Part shown: piece after piece, positions 24,402-32,892 of the stretch
Numbering within the stretch: the first letter of the stretch is position 1
Layout: each line of letters opens with the position of its first letter
Assembly: GCA_035601195.1 (NCBI GenBank)
Contig: DATNOU010000098.1
Span: 1 to 47,845, forward strand
Source: JAIBJP01 sp035601195
GTDB taxonomy: Bacteria; Actinomycetota; Thermoleophilia; Gaiellales; Gaiellaceae
Direction: 5' to 3'
DNA length: 47,845 nucleotides
Position numbers and translations under genes: made by a program
Notes under the pieces: generated by a model
The model's input: only the letters and a program-made list of their open reading frames with translations
Told to the model about the DNA's origin: nothing
Database searches by the model: none

Positions 24402-24810
24402 GCTCTGAATCGGAGAACCAGACCGCTATCTCGCGCTCCGCCGACTCCGGCGAGTCCGAGCCGTGAACCAGGTTGTCCGGCATGGCAAGCGCGAGGTCGC
24501 CACGGATGGTTCCGGGGGCCGCTTCGGCCGGATTCGTCGCGCCGATGGTGACGCGGACGACGGAGATCGCGGACTCTCCCTCCGCCACGAGCGCGAGCGT
24601 CGGCGCGGACGTGATGAAGTCGACGAGCTCCCCGAAAAACGGTTTCTCGCTGTGCTCCGAGTAGTGACGCTCGGCGAGGCCGCGGTCGAGCTGGATGAGC
24701 TTTGCGGCCCGAATCTGGAGCCCGCGCTGCTCGAGCCTCCCGAGGATCTCACCCGCCAGACCGCGTGCGAGCGCATCTGGCTTGATGAGGACGAGGGTCC
24801 GCTCAGACAC
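24394..24810 (-). CDS. ndk: Nucleoside diphosphate kinase
   Basis: A 138-residue Ndk that equalises NTP pools. It begins with a GTG start and SERTLVLIKPDALARGLAGE. It has the RHYSEH and GATNPAEAAPGTIRGDLAL motifs, and the active-site His in NLVHGSDSPESAEREI. Length and motifs are normal. It is tightly linked to the methyltransferase and maf (overlapping ends), forming a short operon ndk-methyltransferase-maf. Confidence 0.97.
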   Translation of the reverse strand: MSERTLVLIKPDALARGLAGEILGRLEQRGLQIRAAKLIQLDRGLAERHYSEHSEKPFFGELVDFITSAPTLALVAEGESAISVVRVTIGATNPAEAAPGTIRGDLALAMPDNLVHGSDSPESAEREIAVWFSDSELV

Positions 24811-24848
24811 GCGGGGAGCCTACCGGGCCGTCCTAGCTCGGTCGCTGG

Positions 24849-25355
24849 CTAGAGGTTTCCGACAGCGCGGGGAGACTCGACCGGAGTTTCGCAGTACGGG
24901 CAGATCTGCCACAGAGGCTCGAGCGGCGCCTTGCAGCGGCGACAAGCCTCCTTTAGCTTCGTCGTGCACACCGGGCAAGCGAGGAAGGTGGAGTCGACGA
25001 CGGCGCGGCAGACAGGACAGCGGTCTGCCGTACCGAGCGACTCTTCCATCGCCTTGATCTCCAACTCCCGCTCGTGCACGTCCTCCAGGTACTCGGGCGG
25101 GCGGAAGAACATGTAGAGCAGCGGGCCCAGGAACGGCGGGAAGATCCCGAGCGCCACGGCCATCGCGAGCAGCCACGGGTCTTCGATCCGCCGGCGAGCG
25201 TCCTTGTAGACCCAGTAAGCGGACGCCGCCCAGAAGATGACCAGGAAGAAGAGGAAGACATTCCGGATCGCGAGCCACGTGCCGGAGTGGAAGAAGTCCT
25301 TGAAGCCTCCGAACAGGTCGTCGTTCGTGCCGGTTGTTGTCTGAGCCAGATGCAT
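24849..25355 (-). CDS. Membrane protein with double zinc-ribbon C terminus
   Basis: A 168-residue protein. The N-terminal half has two membrane helices (NVFLFFLVIFWAASAYWVYK and LLAMAVALGIFPPFLGPLLY), then a charged linker. The C-terminal half is a double zinc ribbon with four CxxC pairs: CPVC, CPVC, CRRC and CPYC. Zinc-ribbon membrane proteins of this kind are common in actinobacteria and usually of unknown function. It is just downstream of a tiny membrane ORF and folC. Confidence 0.78.
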   Translation of the reverse strand: MHLAQTTTGTNDDLFGGFKDFFHSGTWLAIRNVFLFFLVIFWAASAYWVYKDARRRIEDPWLLAMAVALGIFPPFLGPLLYMFFRPPEYLEDVHERELEIKAMEESLGTADRCPVCRAVVDSTFLACPVCTTKLKEACRRCKAPLEPLWQICPYCETPVESPRAVGNL

Positions 25356-25364
25356 CGCGGTCCT

Positions 25365-25478
25365 CTAGAACAGAATCTTTCCTACCAACCACCCTGCGCC
25401 AAACGAGATCGCCACGATCAAAGAGAGTACGACCGCGGCGAACGCGAAGACGCTGATGCGCTCGCCTACCGTCGCCAT
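25365..25478 (-). CDS. Small membrane protein (37 aa) between folC and zinc-ribbon gene
   Basis: A 37-codon ATG frame starting inside the folC 3' end (13-base overlap). It encodes MATVGERISVF, then a hydrophobic helix (AFAAVVLSLIVAISFGAGW) and VGKILF. A single membrane helix with Gly pairs is typical of small membrane subunits. Its overlap with folC and ~10-base distance to the next gene support it. Function unknown. Confidence 0.6.
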   Translation of the reverse strand: MATVGERISVFAFAAVVLSLIVAISFGAGWLVGKILF

Positions 25479-26593
25479 GGTAGGGGAGTCCCCGGTCGGA
25501 AGGGGGCGAGATCCGCGAGGAGATAGAGCGAACCCGTCACGAGAACGGCGCCCTCGTCGCCGGCCGCCTCTCGGGCTGTAGCGACGGCTTCGGCAGGATC
25601 CGGGACCGTACTCACCTGCTTGAAGAATGGTCTTGCTCGCTCCGCGAGGTCTGCGGGAGGAAGCGCGCGCTCGTTGCTCGAAGCAGTGGCCACGATCGTG
25701 TCCCCGAGCGCCGAGAGGGCGGCCAGCATTCCATCGGCGTCCTTATCGGCCAGGATCGACGCGACGATCACGTAGCGACGCGTCGGAAGGTGGGCGAGGA
25801 GCCATCCGACTCCGGCGAGGTTGTGCGCTCCGTCCCAGATCTCCAGCGGGTCCTCCGAGACCCGCTCGAGCCGTCCCGGCACCGACACCTCCTCCGCGGG
25901 TGAGGGGTCGACCGGGCGGCCGAGGAAGGACTCCACGGCCGCGAGGGCGAGGGCGAGATTGCTCGCGCCCGCGACGACGACGCTTTCGGCGCCCGCTGCC
26001 CGCGCGGCCCCCTCCCACTCCGGCTCGCCAAGCACCACTGTCGCGCGAGGGCCCGTCACCGCAAGCTTCTCGGCGGCAATCTCCTCCCGGGTGTCGCCGA
26101 GGACCTCCGTGTGGTCGAGCCCGACGTTCGTGAGCACGACCATCCTGGCCCGGAGGACGTTGGTGGCATCGAGACGGCCGCCGAGCCCGGCTTCGACGAC
26201 CGCAGCGTCGACCTGGGCGGAGGCGAACTCCGCGAATGCAGCCGCAGTCAGGACCTCGAACTGCGTCGCCCGGACCTCCTCGGCCCCAGGCCGGACGCGC
26301 TCGAGTGCGCGCTCGAGGTCGACCTCCGCGCCGCGCACGTGGATCCGCTCCCCCCAGCCGGAGACGTGCGGCGACGTGTACGCGCCGACGGCGAGACCCG
26401 CGCCTGCGAGCAGCGCCTCGGCCAGCCGGGTCGTGGTCGTCTTCCCGTTCGTGCCCACGACGTGGATAGCGGGGAAGGCCCTCTGAGGATCTCCGAGCTT
26501 CCGGAGCAGCGCGCGGATCCGCTCCAGCCCGAACTCTTCGGGCCACGGGCTCAGCGACTCGAGCCACGCGACCTGATCAGCCGCCGAGGGCAT
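25466..26593 (-). CDS. folC: Folylpolyglutamate synthase / dihydrofolate synthase
   Basis: A Mur-ligase-fold enzyme that adds glutamate to folates. The P-loop is VGTNGKTTTTRLAEALL. Other motifs: GAYTSPHVSGWGERIHVRG, AFAEFASAQVDAAVVEAGLG, GRLDATNVL and LTNVGLDHTEVLG. The C-terminal domain has DGAHNLAGVGWLLAHL. I start it at MPSAADQVAWLESL (26593), overlapping the valS end by 17 bases. An upstream in-frame ATG at 26722 would add 43 residues of antisense-like sequence within valS. Order valS-folC is common in bacteria. Confidence 0.95.
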   Translation of the reverse strand: MPSAADQVAWLESLSPWPEEFGLERIRALLRKLGDPQRAFPAIHVVGTNGKTTTTRLAEALLAGAGLAVGAYTSPHVSGWGERIHVRGAEVDLERALERVRPGAEEVRATQFEVLTAAAFAEFASAQVDAAVVEAGLGGRLDATNVLRARMVVLTNVGLDHTEVLGDTREEIAAEKLAVTGPRATVVLGEPEWEGAARAAGAESVVVAGASNLALALAAVESFLGRPVDPSPAEEVSVPGRLERVSEDPLEIWDGAHNLAGVGWLLAHLPTRRYVIVASILADKDADGMLAALSALGDTIVATASSNERALPPADLAERARPFFKQVSTVPDPAEAVATAREAAGDEGAVLVTGSLYLLADLAPFRPGTPLPWRR

Positions 26594-28991
26594 CGAGCTC
26601 GCGGCGGAAGCGGGCGAGCTTCTCACGCTCGCCTTCGACAACGTCGGGCGGCGCGTTCGCGACAAAGTTCTCGTTCCCGAGGATGCCCTCGGCGCGGGCG
26701 ATCTCCTTGCGCAGGCGCTCACGCTCCGCGTCGGCGTTCCCGTTCACCTGCACCCGGTCGGGCCGCACCTTTGCCTCGAAGATGCGGCGCTCGTCGCCGT
26801 CGAGCTCGACGGCGACGCCGCTCCTCGCGAAGATCGCGGCCGCGTCCTGGACGCGCTCGAGCGCGTCGGCGTCCGCGTCGAAGCGGTTGTCCTCACTGGG
26901 CCAGGCCGAGACGATCAGCCGCGCCGACCGGCCGGGCAGGCTCGTCCAGATCTCCTCTGTCACGTGCGGAAGCACTGGATGCAGCAGCTTCAGCAGTCGT
27001 TCGAGCGCGGCGAGCGCGGTCGCTTGGGCATCGTCGTCCCCTTCGTAGAGTCGCGGCTTGATCGCCTCCGCGTACCAGTCGCAGAAGTCATCGAATGTCA
27101 GGCGGTAGAGGGCCTGCACCGCCTGGGAGAAGTTGAAGGCTTCAAAGGCGGCCTCCACCTCTGCCCGGGTCTGATCCAGGCGAGCAAGGATCCACCGTTC
27201 CTCTACCGCTTTCGGACGAGCTTCGACCTCCTTCGCGCCTGTTGCGGTCAGCAACAGACGCGAGACATTCCAGAGCTTGTTGGCGAGTTTGCGGCCCTCC
27301 TCGACGGCGCCGTAGGAAAAGCGCACGTCCTGCGTCGAGGACATCTTCAATAGGCCGTAGCGCGTCGCGTCCGCCCCGTGATCTTCGATCACGTCCAGCG
27401 GGTCGATCCCCGTTCCCAGGCTCTTCGACATGCGCCTGCCGTCGGGCGCGAGCACCGTCGAATGGATGATCACGTCCGTGAACGGAACCTCGCCCATGAT
27501 CTCGAGGCCGGAGAAGATCATCCGGTTCTCCCAGAGGCGGATGATCTCGCGCGCGGTCGTGTTCAGGTCGCCCGGGTAGTACGTCCGCAGATCGAGCGTG
27601 TCGTCGGGCCAGCCGAGTGTGGCGAACGGCCAGAGCGCCGAGGAGAACCAGGTGTCCAACACGTCTTGCTCCCGGCGAAGCTCGGTCGAGCCGCACTCGG
27701 CGCAGGCCTCGGGCTCCGTTTCCTCGACCGTGATGTGGCCGTCGGAGCAGTACCAGACCGGGAGCTGGTGTCCCCACCAGAGCTGGCGGGAGATGTTCCA
27801 GTCCGGCGCGTTCTCGAGGGAGTCGATCGCGAAACGGTGCTGCGACTCCGGGTGGTAACGGACTCGCCGCTCGCGCAGCGCCTCGAGCGCGGGCTTCTTC
27901 AGCTCCTCCATCGAGCACCACCACTGGAGCGAGATGAGCGGCTCGATGCGCGACTCGCACCGCTCGCAGAGCGCGACGGAGTGCCGGAACGACTCGACCT
28001 TCTCGAGCAGGCCGCGTTTCTTCGCCCACGCGAGAATGCGCTCGCCGGCTTCTTCCTGGGTCAATCCGGCGAGGTCGCCGGCCTCCTCGCTCATCGTCCC
28101 GTCCGGGCCGATGACCATCGGCTCCGGAAGCTCGTGCCTCCGACCGATGGCGAAGTCGAGCGGGTCGTGCCCGGGCGTGACCTTGAGCGCCCCGGTGCCG
28201 AACTCGGGGTCGACTTCCTCGTCTGCGATTATCGGGACGCGCTTCTCGACGTAGGGCACGACGACCTCCCGGCCCACGAAGTCCCGGTAGCGCTCGTCGT
28301 CGGGATGGACGGCGACCGCGACGTCGGCCGGGATCGTCGCCGGCCTCGCCGTTGCGATCATGATCCCGCCCTCACCCTCCACGAACGGATAGGTGATGTA
28401 CGCGAGCTGGTCGTCGCGCTCCACGTGGGCGAGTTCGAGGTCGGAGAGAGACGTCTCGTGGAACGGACACCAGTTGATGATCCGGTTGGCGCGGTAGATC
28501 CACTCCTTGCGGTAGAGGTGGACGAAGAAGCGCATGACCGCCCGCACGTAGTCCTCGTCCATGGTGAAGCGCTCGCGGCGGTAATCGAGCGAGGCGCCCA
28601 TCCGCCTGAACTGGGTCATGATCGTCCGCCCGTAGAGGCGAAGCCATTCCCAGACCCGCGCCTCGAAGGCTTCGCGTCCCAGGTCGTGCCGGGTCCTCCC
28701 CTCGCGCGCCAGGTCCTTCTCGACCGCGTTCTGGGTCGAGATCCCCGCGTGGTCGTAGCCGGGCTGGAAGAGGGTGTTGAACCCCAGCATGCGCCGCCAG
28801 CGGACGAGCGCGTCGGCCAGGGCGAGTTGGAGCGCGTGCCCCATGTGCAGCTCGCCGGTGACGTTCGGGGGCGGGTGGGCGATCACGAAGGTCTCGCCGC
28901 CGCGCTCGGCGTGGGCCTCGTAATGGCCCTCCTCCTCCCAGGTCTTCTGCCAGCGCTCCTCGACGCCCTCGGGACGGTACAGCGGCTCCAT
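26577..28991 (-). CDS. valS: Valyl-tRNA synthetase
   Basis: An 804-residue class I synthetase that charges tRNA-Val. It has HMGH in PPNVTGELHMGHALQLALAD near residue 48, a CP1 editing domain, and RMSKSLGTGIDPLDV as the KMSKS loop (Arg replaces the first Lys, acceptable in this family). The C terminus carries the expected coiled-coil tail (AERERLRKEIARAEGILGNE). Its start is ten bases downstream of the response-regulator gene stop, so the two may be cotranscribed. Confidence 0.97.
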   Translation of the reverse strand: MEPLYRPEGVEERWQKTWEEEGHYEAHAERGGETFVIAHPPPNVTGELHMGHALQLALADALVRWRRMLGFNTLFQPGYDHAGISTQNAVEKDLAREGRTRHDLGREAFEARVWEWLRLYGRTIMTQFRRMGASLDYRRERFTMDEDYVRAVMRFFVHLYRKEWIYRANRIINWCPFHETSLSDLELAHVERDDQLAYITYPFVEGEGGIMIATARPATIPADVAVAVHPDDERYRDFVGREVVVPYVEKRVPIIADEEVDPEFGTGALKVTPGHDPLDFAIGRRHELPEPMVIGPDGTMSEEAGDLAGLTQEEAGERILAWAKKRGLLEKVESFRHSVALCERCESRIEPLISLQWWCSMEELKKPALEALRERRVRYHPESQHRFAIDSLENAPDWNISRQLWWGHQLPVWYCSDGHITVEETEPEACAECGSTELRREQDVLDTWFSSALWPFATLGWPDDTLDLRTYYPGDLNTTAREIIRLWENRMIFSGLEIMGEVPFTDVIIHSTVLAPDGRRMSKSLGTGIDPLDVIEDHGADATRYGLLKMSSTQDVRFSYGAVEEGRKLANKLWNVSRLLLTATGAKEVEARPKAVEERWILARLDQTRAEVEAAFEAFNFSQAVQALYRLTFDDFCDWYAEAIKPRLYEGDDDAQATALAALERLLKLLHPVLPHVTEEIWTSLPGRSARLIVSAWPSEDNRFDADADALERVQDAAAIFARSGVAVELDGDERRIFEAKVRPDRVQVNGNADAERERLRKEIARAEGILGNENFVANAPPDVVEGEREKLARFRRELDALGG

Positions 28992-29001
28992 CCGTCCGAT
29001 T

Positions 29002-29385
29002 CTAGGGGGCGGGTTCGGCGCCCAACACCCGCTCGATCGCGGTCAGGAGCTCGACGTAGTCGAACGGCTTGCGGAAGAAGGCATCCGCGCCGGATTCGAT
29101 GAAGCGCTCCTCCTCCGCCATCGGATCCCGGGCGCTCACGACGATGGCGGGGATGCCTTCGAGCGCCGGCATCGCCTTCAGACGCTCCACCACGAGGTAG
29201 CCGTCCCCTGCCGGGAGCATGAGGTCGAGGAGGATGAGGTCTGGGTGCTCCTTGCGCGCCTGGTTGACGGCCGAGATCGCATCGCCCGCGAAGAACGGCT
29301 TGTAACCGCGCGACTTCAGCCTGATGCCGAGAAGCCGACGGATGTCCTGGTCGTCGTCGACGATGAGGATCTTGGCTTGAGCCAT
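29002..29385 (-). CDS. Single-domain response regulator (CheY-like receiver)
   Basis: A 127-residue receiver domain. The start is MAQAKILIVDDDQDIRRLLG; a frame 90 codons longer is open but looks non-coding. The acidic pocket is DDD at residues 9-11, the phosphorylated Asp lies in LILLDLMLPAGDG, the Thr/Ser in IVVSAR and the Lys in FRKPFDY. No output domain is present, so it acts by protein contact. No histidine kinase is adjacent. It is divergent from the cyclase gene, 42 bases apart; a shared regulatory region is likely. Confidence 0.93.
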   Translation of the reverse strand: MAQAKILIVDDDQDIRRLLGIRLKSRGYKPFFAGDAISAVNQARKEHPDLILLDLMLPAGDGYLVVERLKAMPALEGIPAIVVSARDPMAEEERFIESGADAFFRKPFDYVELLTAIERVLGAEPAP

Positions 29386-29427
29386 GCTGCTTGACCTGAC
29401 TTTGTACCATTGGAAGCGGAACCCCCC

Positions 29428-31350
29428 GTGAGTCAGGTCGTTCAAGATCCGCGCCAGGCGGGCCGCGATGCGGCTGAGCGCCGCGCGTGGCAAGAGGCTT
29501 TCGACCTCCTGAAGACCGCGGATGTAGGGGGAGGACTCGGCGCCGAGGATTTGGAGGTCCTGGGCGAGGCGGCGATGTGGACCGGCCGCCTGAGCGACGC
29601 CATCGAGGCCTCGGAGCGAGCCTACGCCGCATTCGTCGAGGAGGGAAACAACCAACGGGCCGCCAGGACCGCGATTCAGCTGGCCGTGGAGTACAGGAAC
29701 AAATTGCAGCTCTCGGTCTCGTCAGGGTGGCATCAGCGAGCAACCCGGCTGCTCGAAAGCGAGCCGGAATCGACCGTGAACGGGTATCTGGAGCTGCAGC
29801 GCGGGCTGATCGCCAACGGCCAGGGGGACTTCGACAAGGCGCTCGAGCACATCGAGCGGGCTCTCGATATCGCCACTCGATTCCATGACAAGGATCTCCT
29901 CGCTCAGGCGACTCTCCGTGAGGGGGTCGTGCGAGTTCACAAGGGCGACGTCGACGCAGGCCTGGCGTTGATCGACGAGGTCAGCGCCTCAGCGGTCGCA
30001 GGCGAACTCAACCCCCTGTCGACGGCGATCATCTACTGCAACACGATCGACGCCTGCCGCGATCTGGCGGACTACAGCCGAGCGGCACAGTGGACGGAGA
30101 CGACGACGCGCTGGTGCGAGCGGCAGGCAATCGCTGGGTTCCCCGGCATGTGCCGAGTCGACCGCGCCGAGATCATGCGACTGCGCGGCGCCTGGGCAGA
30201 TGCCGACCGCGAGCTCGAGCAGGCCACGAAGGAGCTCCAGGACTTCAACCCGCGAGTGGCGGGACAGGCCTTCTACGAGATCGGCGAGATTAGGCTGCGC
30301 ATGGGCGAGCTCGAAGCAGCCGAGGAGATCTTCACGCGCGCGCGGGACCTCGGGCGCGACCCCGAGCCTGGCCTCTCGCTGTTACGGCTGGCCCAGGGCA
30401 AGGTCGACACGGCGGCCCGCTCGATCAAGCGGGCGCTCGAGGAGGAGTCTCTGGCGCGCCTGGACCGCGCCCGTCTGCTTCCAGCCCAGGTGGAGATCGC
30501 ACTGGCCGCAGGTGACGTGAGGACGGCACGCGTCGCGGCAGAGGAGATCGAAACGATCACGGGCGACTACACGATCTCCGAGGTGCGGACTCCCGCCCTC
30601 GAAGCGAGCGCCCAGATGACCTGGGGCGCCGTGCGGCTGGCCGAACAGGATCCCGAGGAGGCGGTCACCTGCCTCCGCCGGGCCCTCAAGCTCTGGCAAG
30701 CAGTCGACCATCCCTACGAGGCGGCGCGCACCCGCGTCTTGCTCGCGGCGGCCTATCGCGCCAAGGGAGACGAGGACGGGGCGGTCGCGGAGCTGGTCAC
30801 CGCGCAGTCCGCCTTCGAGCGCCTCGGCGCGCGGCTCGACGCCGAACGAGCGAGCCAGCGGATCACGAAGCGTGTGACGAAGACCTTCGTCTTCACCGAC
30901 ATCGTCGACTCGACGAAGTTCTCCGAGCTGCTCAAGGACCGCTGGGAGAAGGTCGTGCTGAAGGTGCACGACGAGACGATCAAGCGCATCGCCTCTGATT
31001 ACGGCGGCGAGGTCGTCAAGAACACCGGGGACGGTTTTTTTCTGGCGTTTCCCGAGCCCACCGCGGGGGTCGAGGCCGCCGTGGCGATCCAAAAGCAGCT
31101 CGACGAGCAGGCCTTTCCGGCGGAGCTGCGCATCGGCTTGCACACGACCGAGGCGCAGGACACGGGAGGCGACTACCAGGGCGAGGGCATCAACGTCGCG
31201 GCGCGGATCGGCGAGCTGGCCGAGGGTGGCCAGATCCTCGCGAGCTGTGACAGCGTCATAGGCATCCCGCTCGTGTGCTCGGCCCCAAATGATGCGCAGC
31301 TGAAGGGGTTCTCGGACCCCGTCAAGGTCACGTCGATCGACTGGCGCTAG
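29428..31350 (+). CDS. TPR-domain protein with C-terminal class III nucleotide cyclase
   Basis: A ~640-residue protein. Residues ~1-470 are helical tetratricopeptide-like repeats (EVLGEAAMWTGRLSDAIEAS, ELQRGLIANGQGDFDKALEH, EIGEIRLRMGELEAAEEIFT). The last ~165 residues are a class III adenylate/guanylate cyclase domain. Metal-binding Asp residues are in TFVFTDIVDSTKF and KNTGDGFFLAF, and the transition-state Asn/Arg region is GEGINVAARIGELAEGG. GTG at 29428 (VSQVVQDP) is preferred; TTG at 29410 is the alternative. Whether the product is cAMP or another nucleotide cannot be told. The TPR part likely senses protein partners. Confidence 0.9.
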   Translation: MSQVVQDPRQAGRDAAERRAWQEAFDLLKTADVGGGLGAEDLEVLGEAAMWTGRLSDAIEASERAYAAFVEEGNNQRAARTAIQLAVEYRNKLQLSVSSGWHQRATRLLESEPESTVNGYLELQRGLIANGQGDFDKALEHIERALDIATRFHDKDLLAQATLREGVVRVHKGDVDAGLALIDEVSASAVAGELNPLSTAIIYCNTIDACRDLADYSRAAQWTETTTRWCERQAIAGFPGMCRVDRAEIMRLRGAWADADRELEQATKELQDFNPRVAGQAFYEIGEIRLRMGELEAAEEIFTRARDLGRDPEPGLSLLRLAQGKVDTAARSIKRALEEESLARLDRARLLPAQVEIALAAGDVRTARVAAEEIETITGDYTISEVRTPALEASAQMTWGAVRLAEQDPEEAVTCLRRALKLWQAVDHPYEAARTRVLLAAAYRAKGDEDGAVAELVTAQSAFERLGARLDAERASQRITKRVTKTFVFTDIVDSTKFSELLKDRWEKVVLKVHDETIKRIASDYGGEVVKNTGDGFFLAFPEPTAGVEAAVAIQKQLDEQAFPAELRIGLHTTEAQDTGGDYQGEGINVAARIGELAEGGQILASCDSVIGIPLVCSAPNDAQLKGFSDPVKVTSIDWR

Positions 31351-31360
31351 GCGGTCGGCG

Positions 31361-32500
31361 TCAAGCGGAAGGCGGTACGGCGACCGCGAGCGGGAGCCGC
31401 TTCTGCTCGGGGATCTCGGCGGGCATGAGCGCTGTCAGGCGGGCGTAGCGAGCCTCGAGCCGCCGTCTGAGGCGTCGCGAGTCGGCGGTCCAGGCGAGCC
31501 CACGGGTGCCGTCCGGGCGCGCTCGGGTGACGACACGGGTTCCTGAACCGTGCGGTTCAAGGCTCGTCGTGAGGACGACTGCGCGGCGGCCGGATGAGGT
31601 CCGCTCAGTGAAGTAATCGAAGGGCCGCCAGTCGAGGATCTGCTCGTAGATCTGCGTGCGGCCGTCCACACAGACGCTCGAAGTCCCCGTGCAGCGTCTG
31701 CCGCCTGCGTCCACCTGCTCGATCTGGTCGACCTGCCACAGGAGCCGCTTCTGGGGCGAAGTCAGGTACTCCCACGCCACGGGCGGCGGGACTGTGAGGG
31801 TGAGGCCGACCGTCAACGCGGCCTCGTCGGCCCCGACTACGACGCGCCTCCGATCGAGCTCGTCGTCCCAGCGCGCCTCGAGGTCGAGCACCCAGGCGGA
31901 CACGTCGCCGACGTCGTCATACCGCTCCTCATGGCGTCGCAGCGCGAGGGCGGCGGGGTCGATCGCGAGGGCATTGACGCAAGCTTCCGTAAAGAGCGCG
32001 TAGCCCCTCAGGCCTAAGACCTCGGCTGCCGCGTTCTTGAGCAGGCGATGGACGAGGATGACGTCATGGCCGGTCAGCTCCTCCCCGCGCTGTCCCGGGC
32101 GGCGGATGAAGTCCCCATGGTGCACAACGATCTTCAGATTGAGCTCGGGCGCCTTCGCGCAGGCGTTGCACGAGCAGTTCGTCGAGTGCTCGATGCCCCG
32201 GAGGCGCCGGCGAAAGCCGAAGTAGCACTCCTCGATCGAGTCGAGCAGCATCGACGCGTCGAGCTCGCCGTCCAAGGCGTAGCCGAACGCGGCGTCGCCT
32301 TCCAACTTGTTGATGCGGAGGATGGGCTCGAGGCGTTCGACGATGTCTCGCGTGATCTCCGCGACCACATCCTCGGCGTACTCGAGCGGGCCGGAGACAA
32401 CGTAGTTGGTGTAGCCGGAGATATCCGCGACGAGAAGGGAGCCGCGCTCGACCGTGGAGGGCACGATCTCAGCCCCCGACGATCTCGAGGATGTTGCCAT
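31361..32500 (-). CDS. DUF2652 cyclase-like protein fused to SRPBCC-type domain
   Basis: A 379-residue protein. The N-terminal ~200 residues match DUF2652, a diverged nucleotide-cyclase-type fold (LLVADISGYTNYVVSGPLEY, KLEGDAAFGYA). It has an internal cysteine cluster (NCSCNACAK). The C-terminal ~150 residues look like a START/SRPBCC lipid-binding fold (LTLTVPPPVAWEYLTSPQKR, DWRPFDYFTERTSSGRR). Whether the cyclase-like part is catalytic is doubtful. It converges on the TPR-cyclase gene ten bases away, so the two cyclase-type genes face each other. Its start overlaps the VOC gene end by 32 bases. Confidence 0.8.
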   Translation of the reverse strand: MATSSRSSGAEIVPSTVERGSLLVADISGYTNYVVSGPLEYAEDVVAEITRDIVERLEPILRINKLEGDAAFGYALDGELDASMLLDSIEECYFGFRRRLRGIEHSTNCSCNACAKAPELNLKIVVHHGDFIRRPGQRGEELTGHDVILVHRLLKNAAAEVLGLRGYALFTEACVNALAIDPAALALRRHEERYDDVGDVSAWVLDLEARWDDELDRRRVVVGADEAALTVGLTLTVPPPVAWEYLTSPQKRLLWQVDQIEQVDAGGRRCTGTSSVCVDGRTQIYEQILDWRPFDYFTERTSSGRRAVVLTTSLEPHGSGTRVVTRARPDGTRGLAWTADSRRLRRRLEARYARLTALMPAEIPEQKRLPLAVAVPPSA

Positions 32501-32849
32501 CGGGATCCTTCAGCCAAGCGGCGCGTGTGTCGCCCATCGCGGCCACGCCGTCCTCGGTCTTCATCCCAGGCATGTCGTACTCCTCGAAGGTGACGCCCTT
32601 TGCCTTCAGCACCTCCACGACGGAACGCACGTCGTCGACGACGAAGCTCGCCAGGGTGTGCTTGCTCTGGCCCGCGGTCTTGCTCTCGTAGACGCCGAGC
32701 TTGGTTTCACCGGCCCCGGCGAAGCGGGCGTAGGGCTCCCCCTCGCCGCGCTCGAAGAGGCTGAGGCCTAGCTTCTCCCCGTAGAAAGAGACCGCCTCTT
32801 CGAGGTTCGAGACGGGCACATTCGCCCCGATACGAGCGTCAGCGAGCAT
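32469..32849 (-). CDS. VOC/glyoxalase-family protein
   Basis: A 126-residue VOC protein with two half-folds: IGANVPVSNLEEAVSFYGEK at the N terminus, and MGDTRAAWLKDPDGNILEIV at the C terminus with the conserved Glu as likely metal ligand. Substrate unknown. It overlaps the DUF2652 gene by 32 bases, so the two are cotranscribed. The region between it and clpX (32850-32892) holds no gene. Confidence 0.88.
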   Translation of the reverse strand: MLADARIGANVPVSNLEEAVSFYGEKLGLSLFERGEGEPYARFAGAGETKLGVYESKTAGQSKHTLASFVVDDVRSVVEVLKAKGVTFEEYDMPGMKTEDGVAAMGDTRAAWLKDPDGNILEIVGG

Positions 32850-32892
32850 CTAGAGGAGGATCGCGCCGCCTGGGCGGCGAGTCAAGGGCGGC

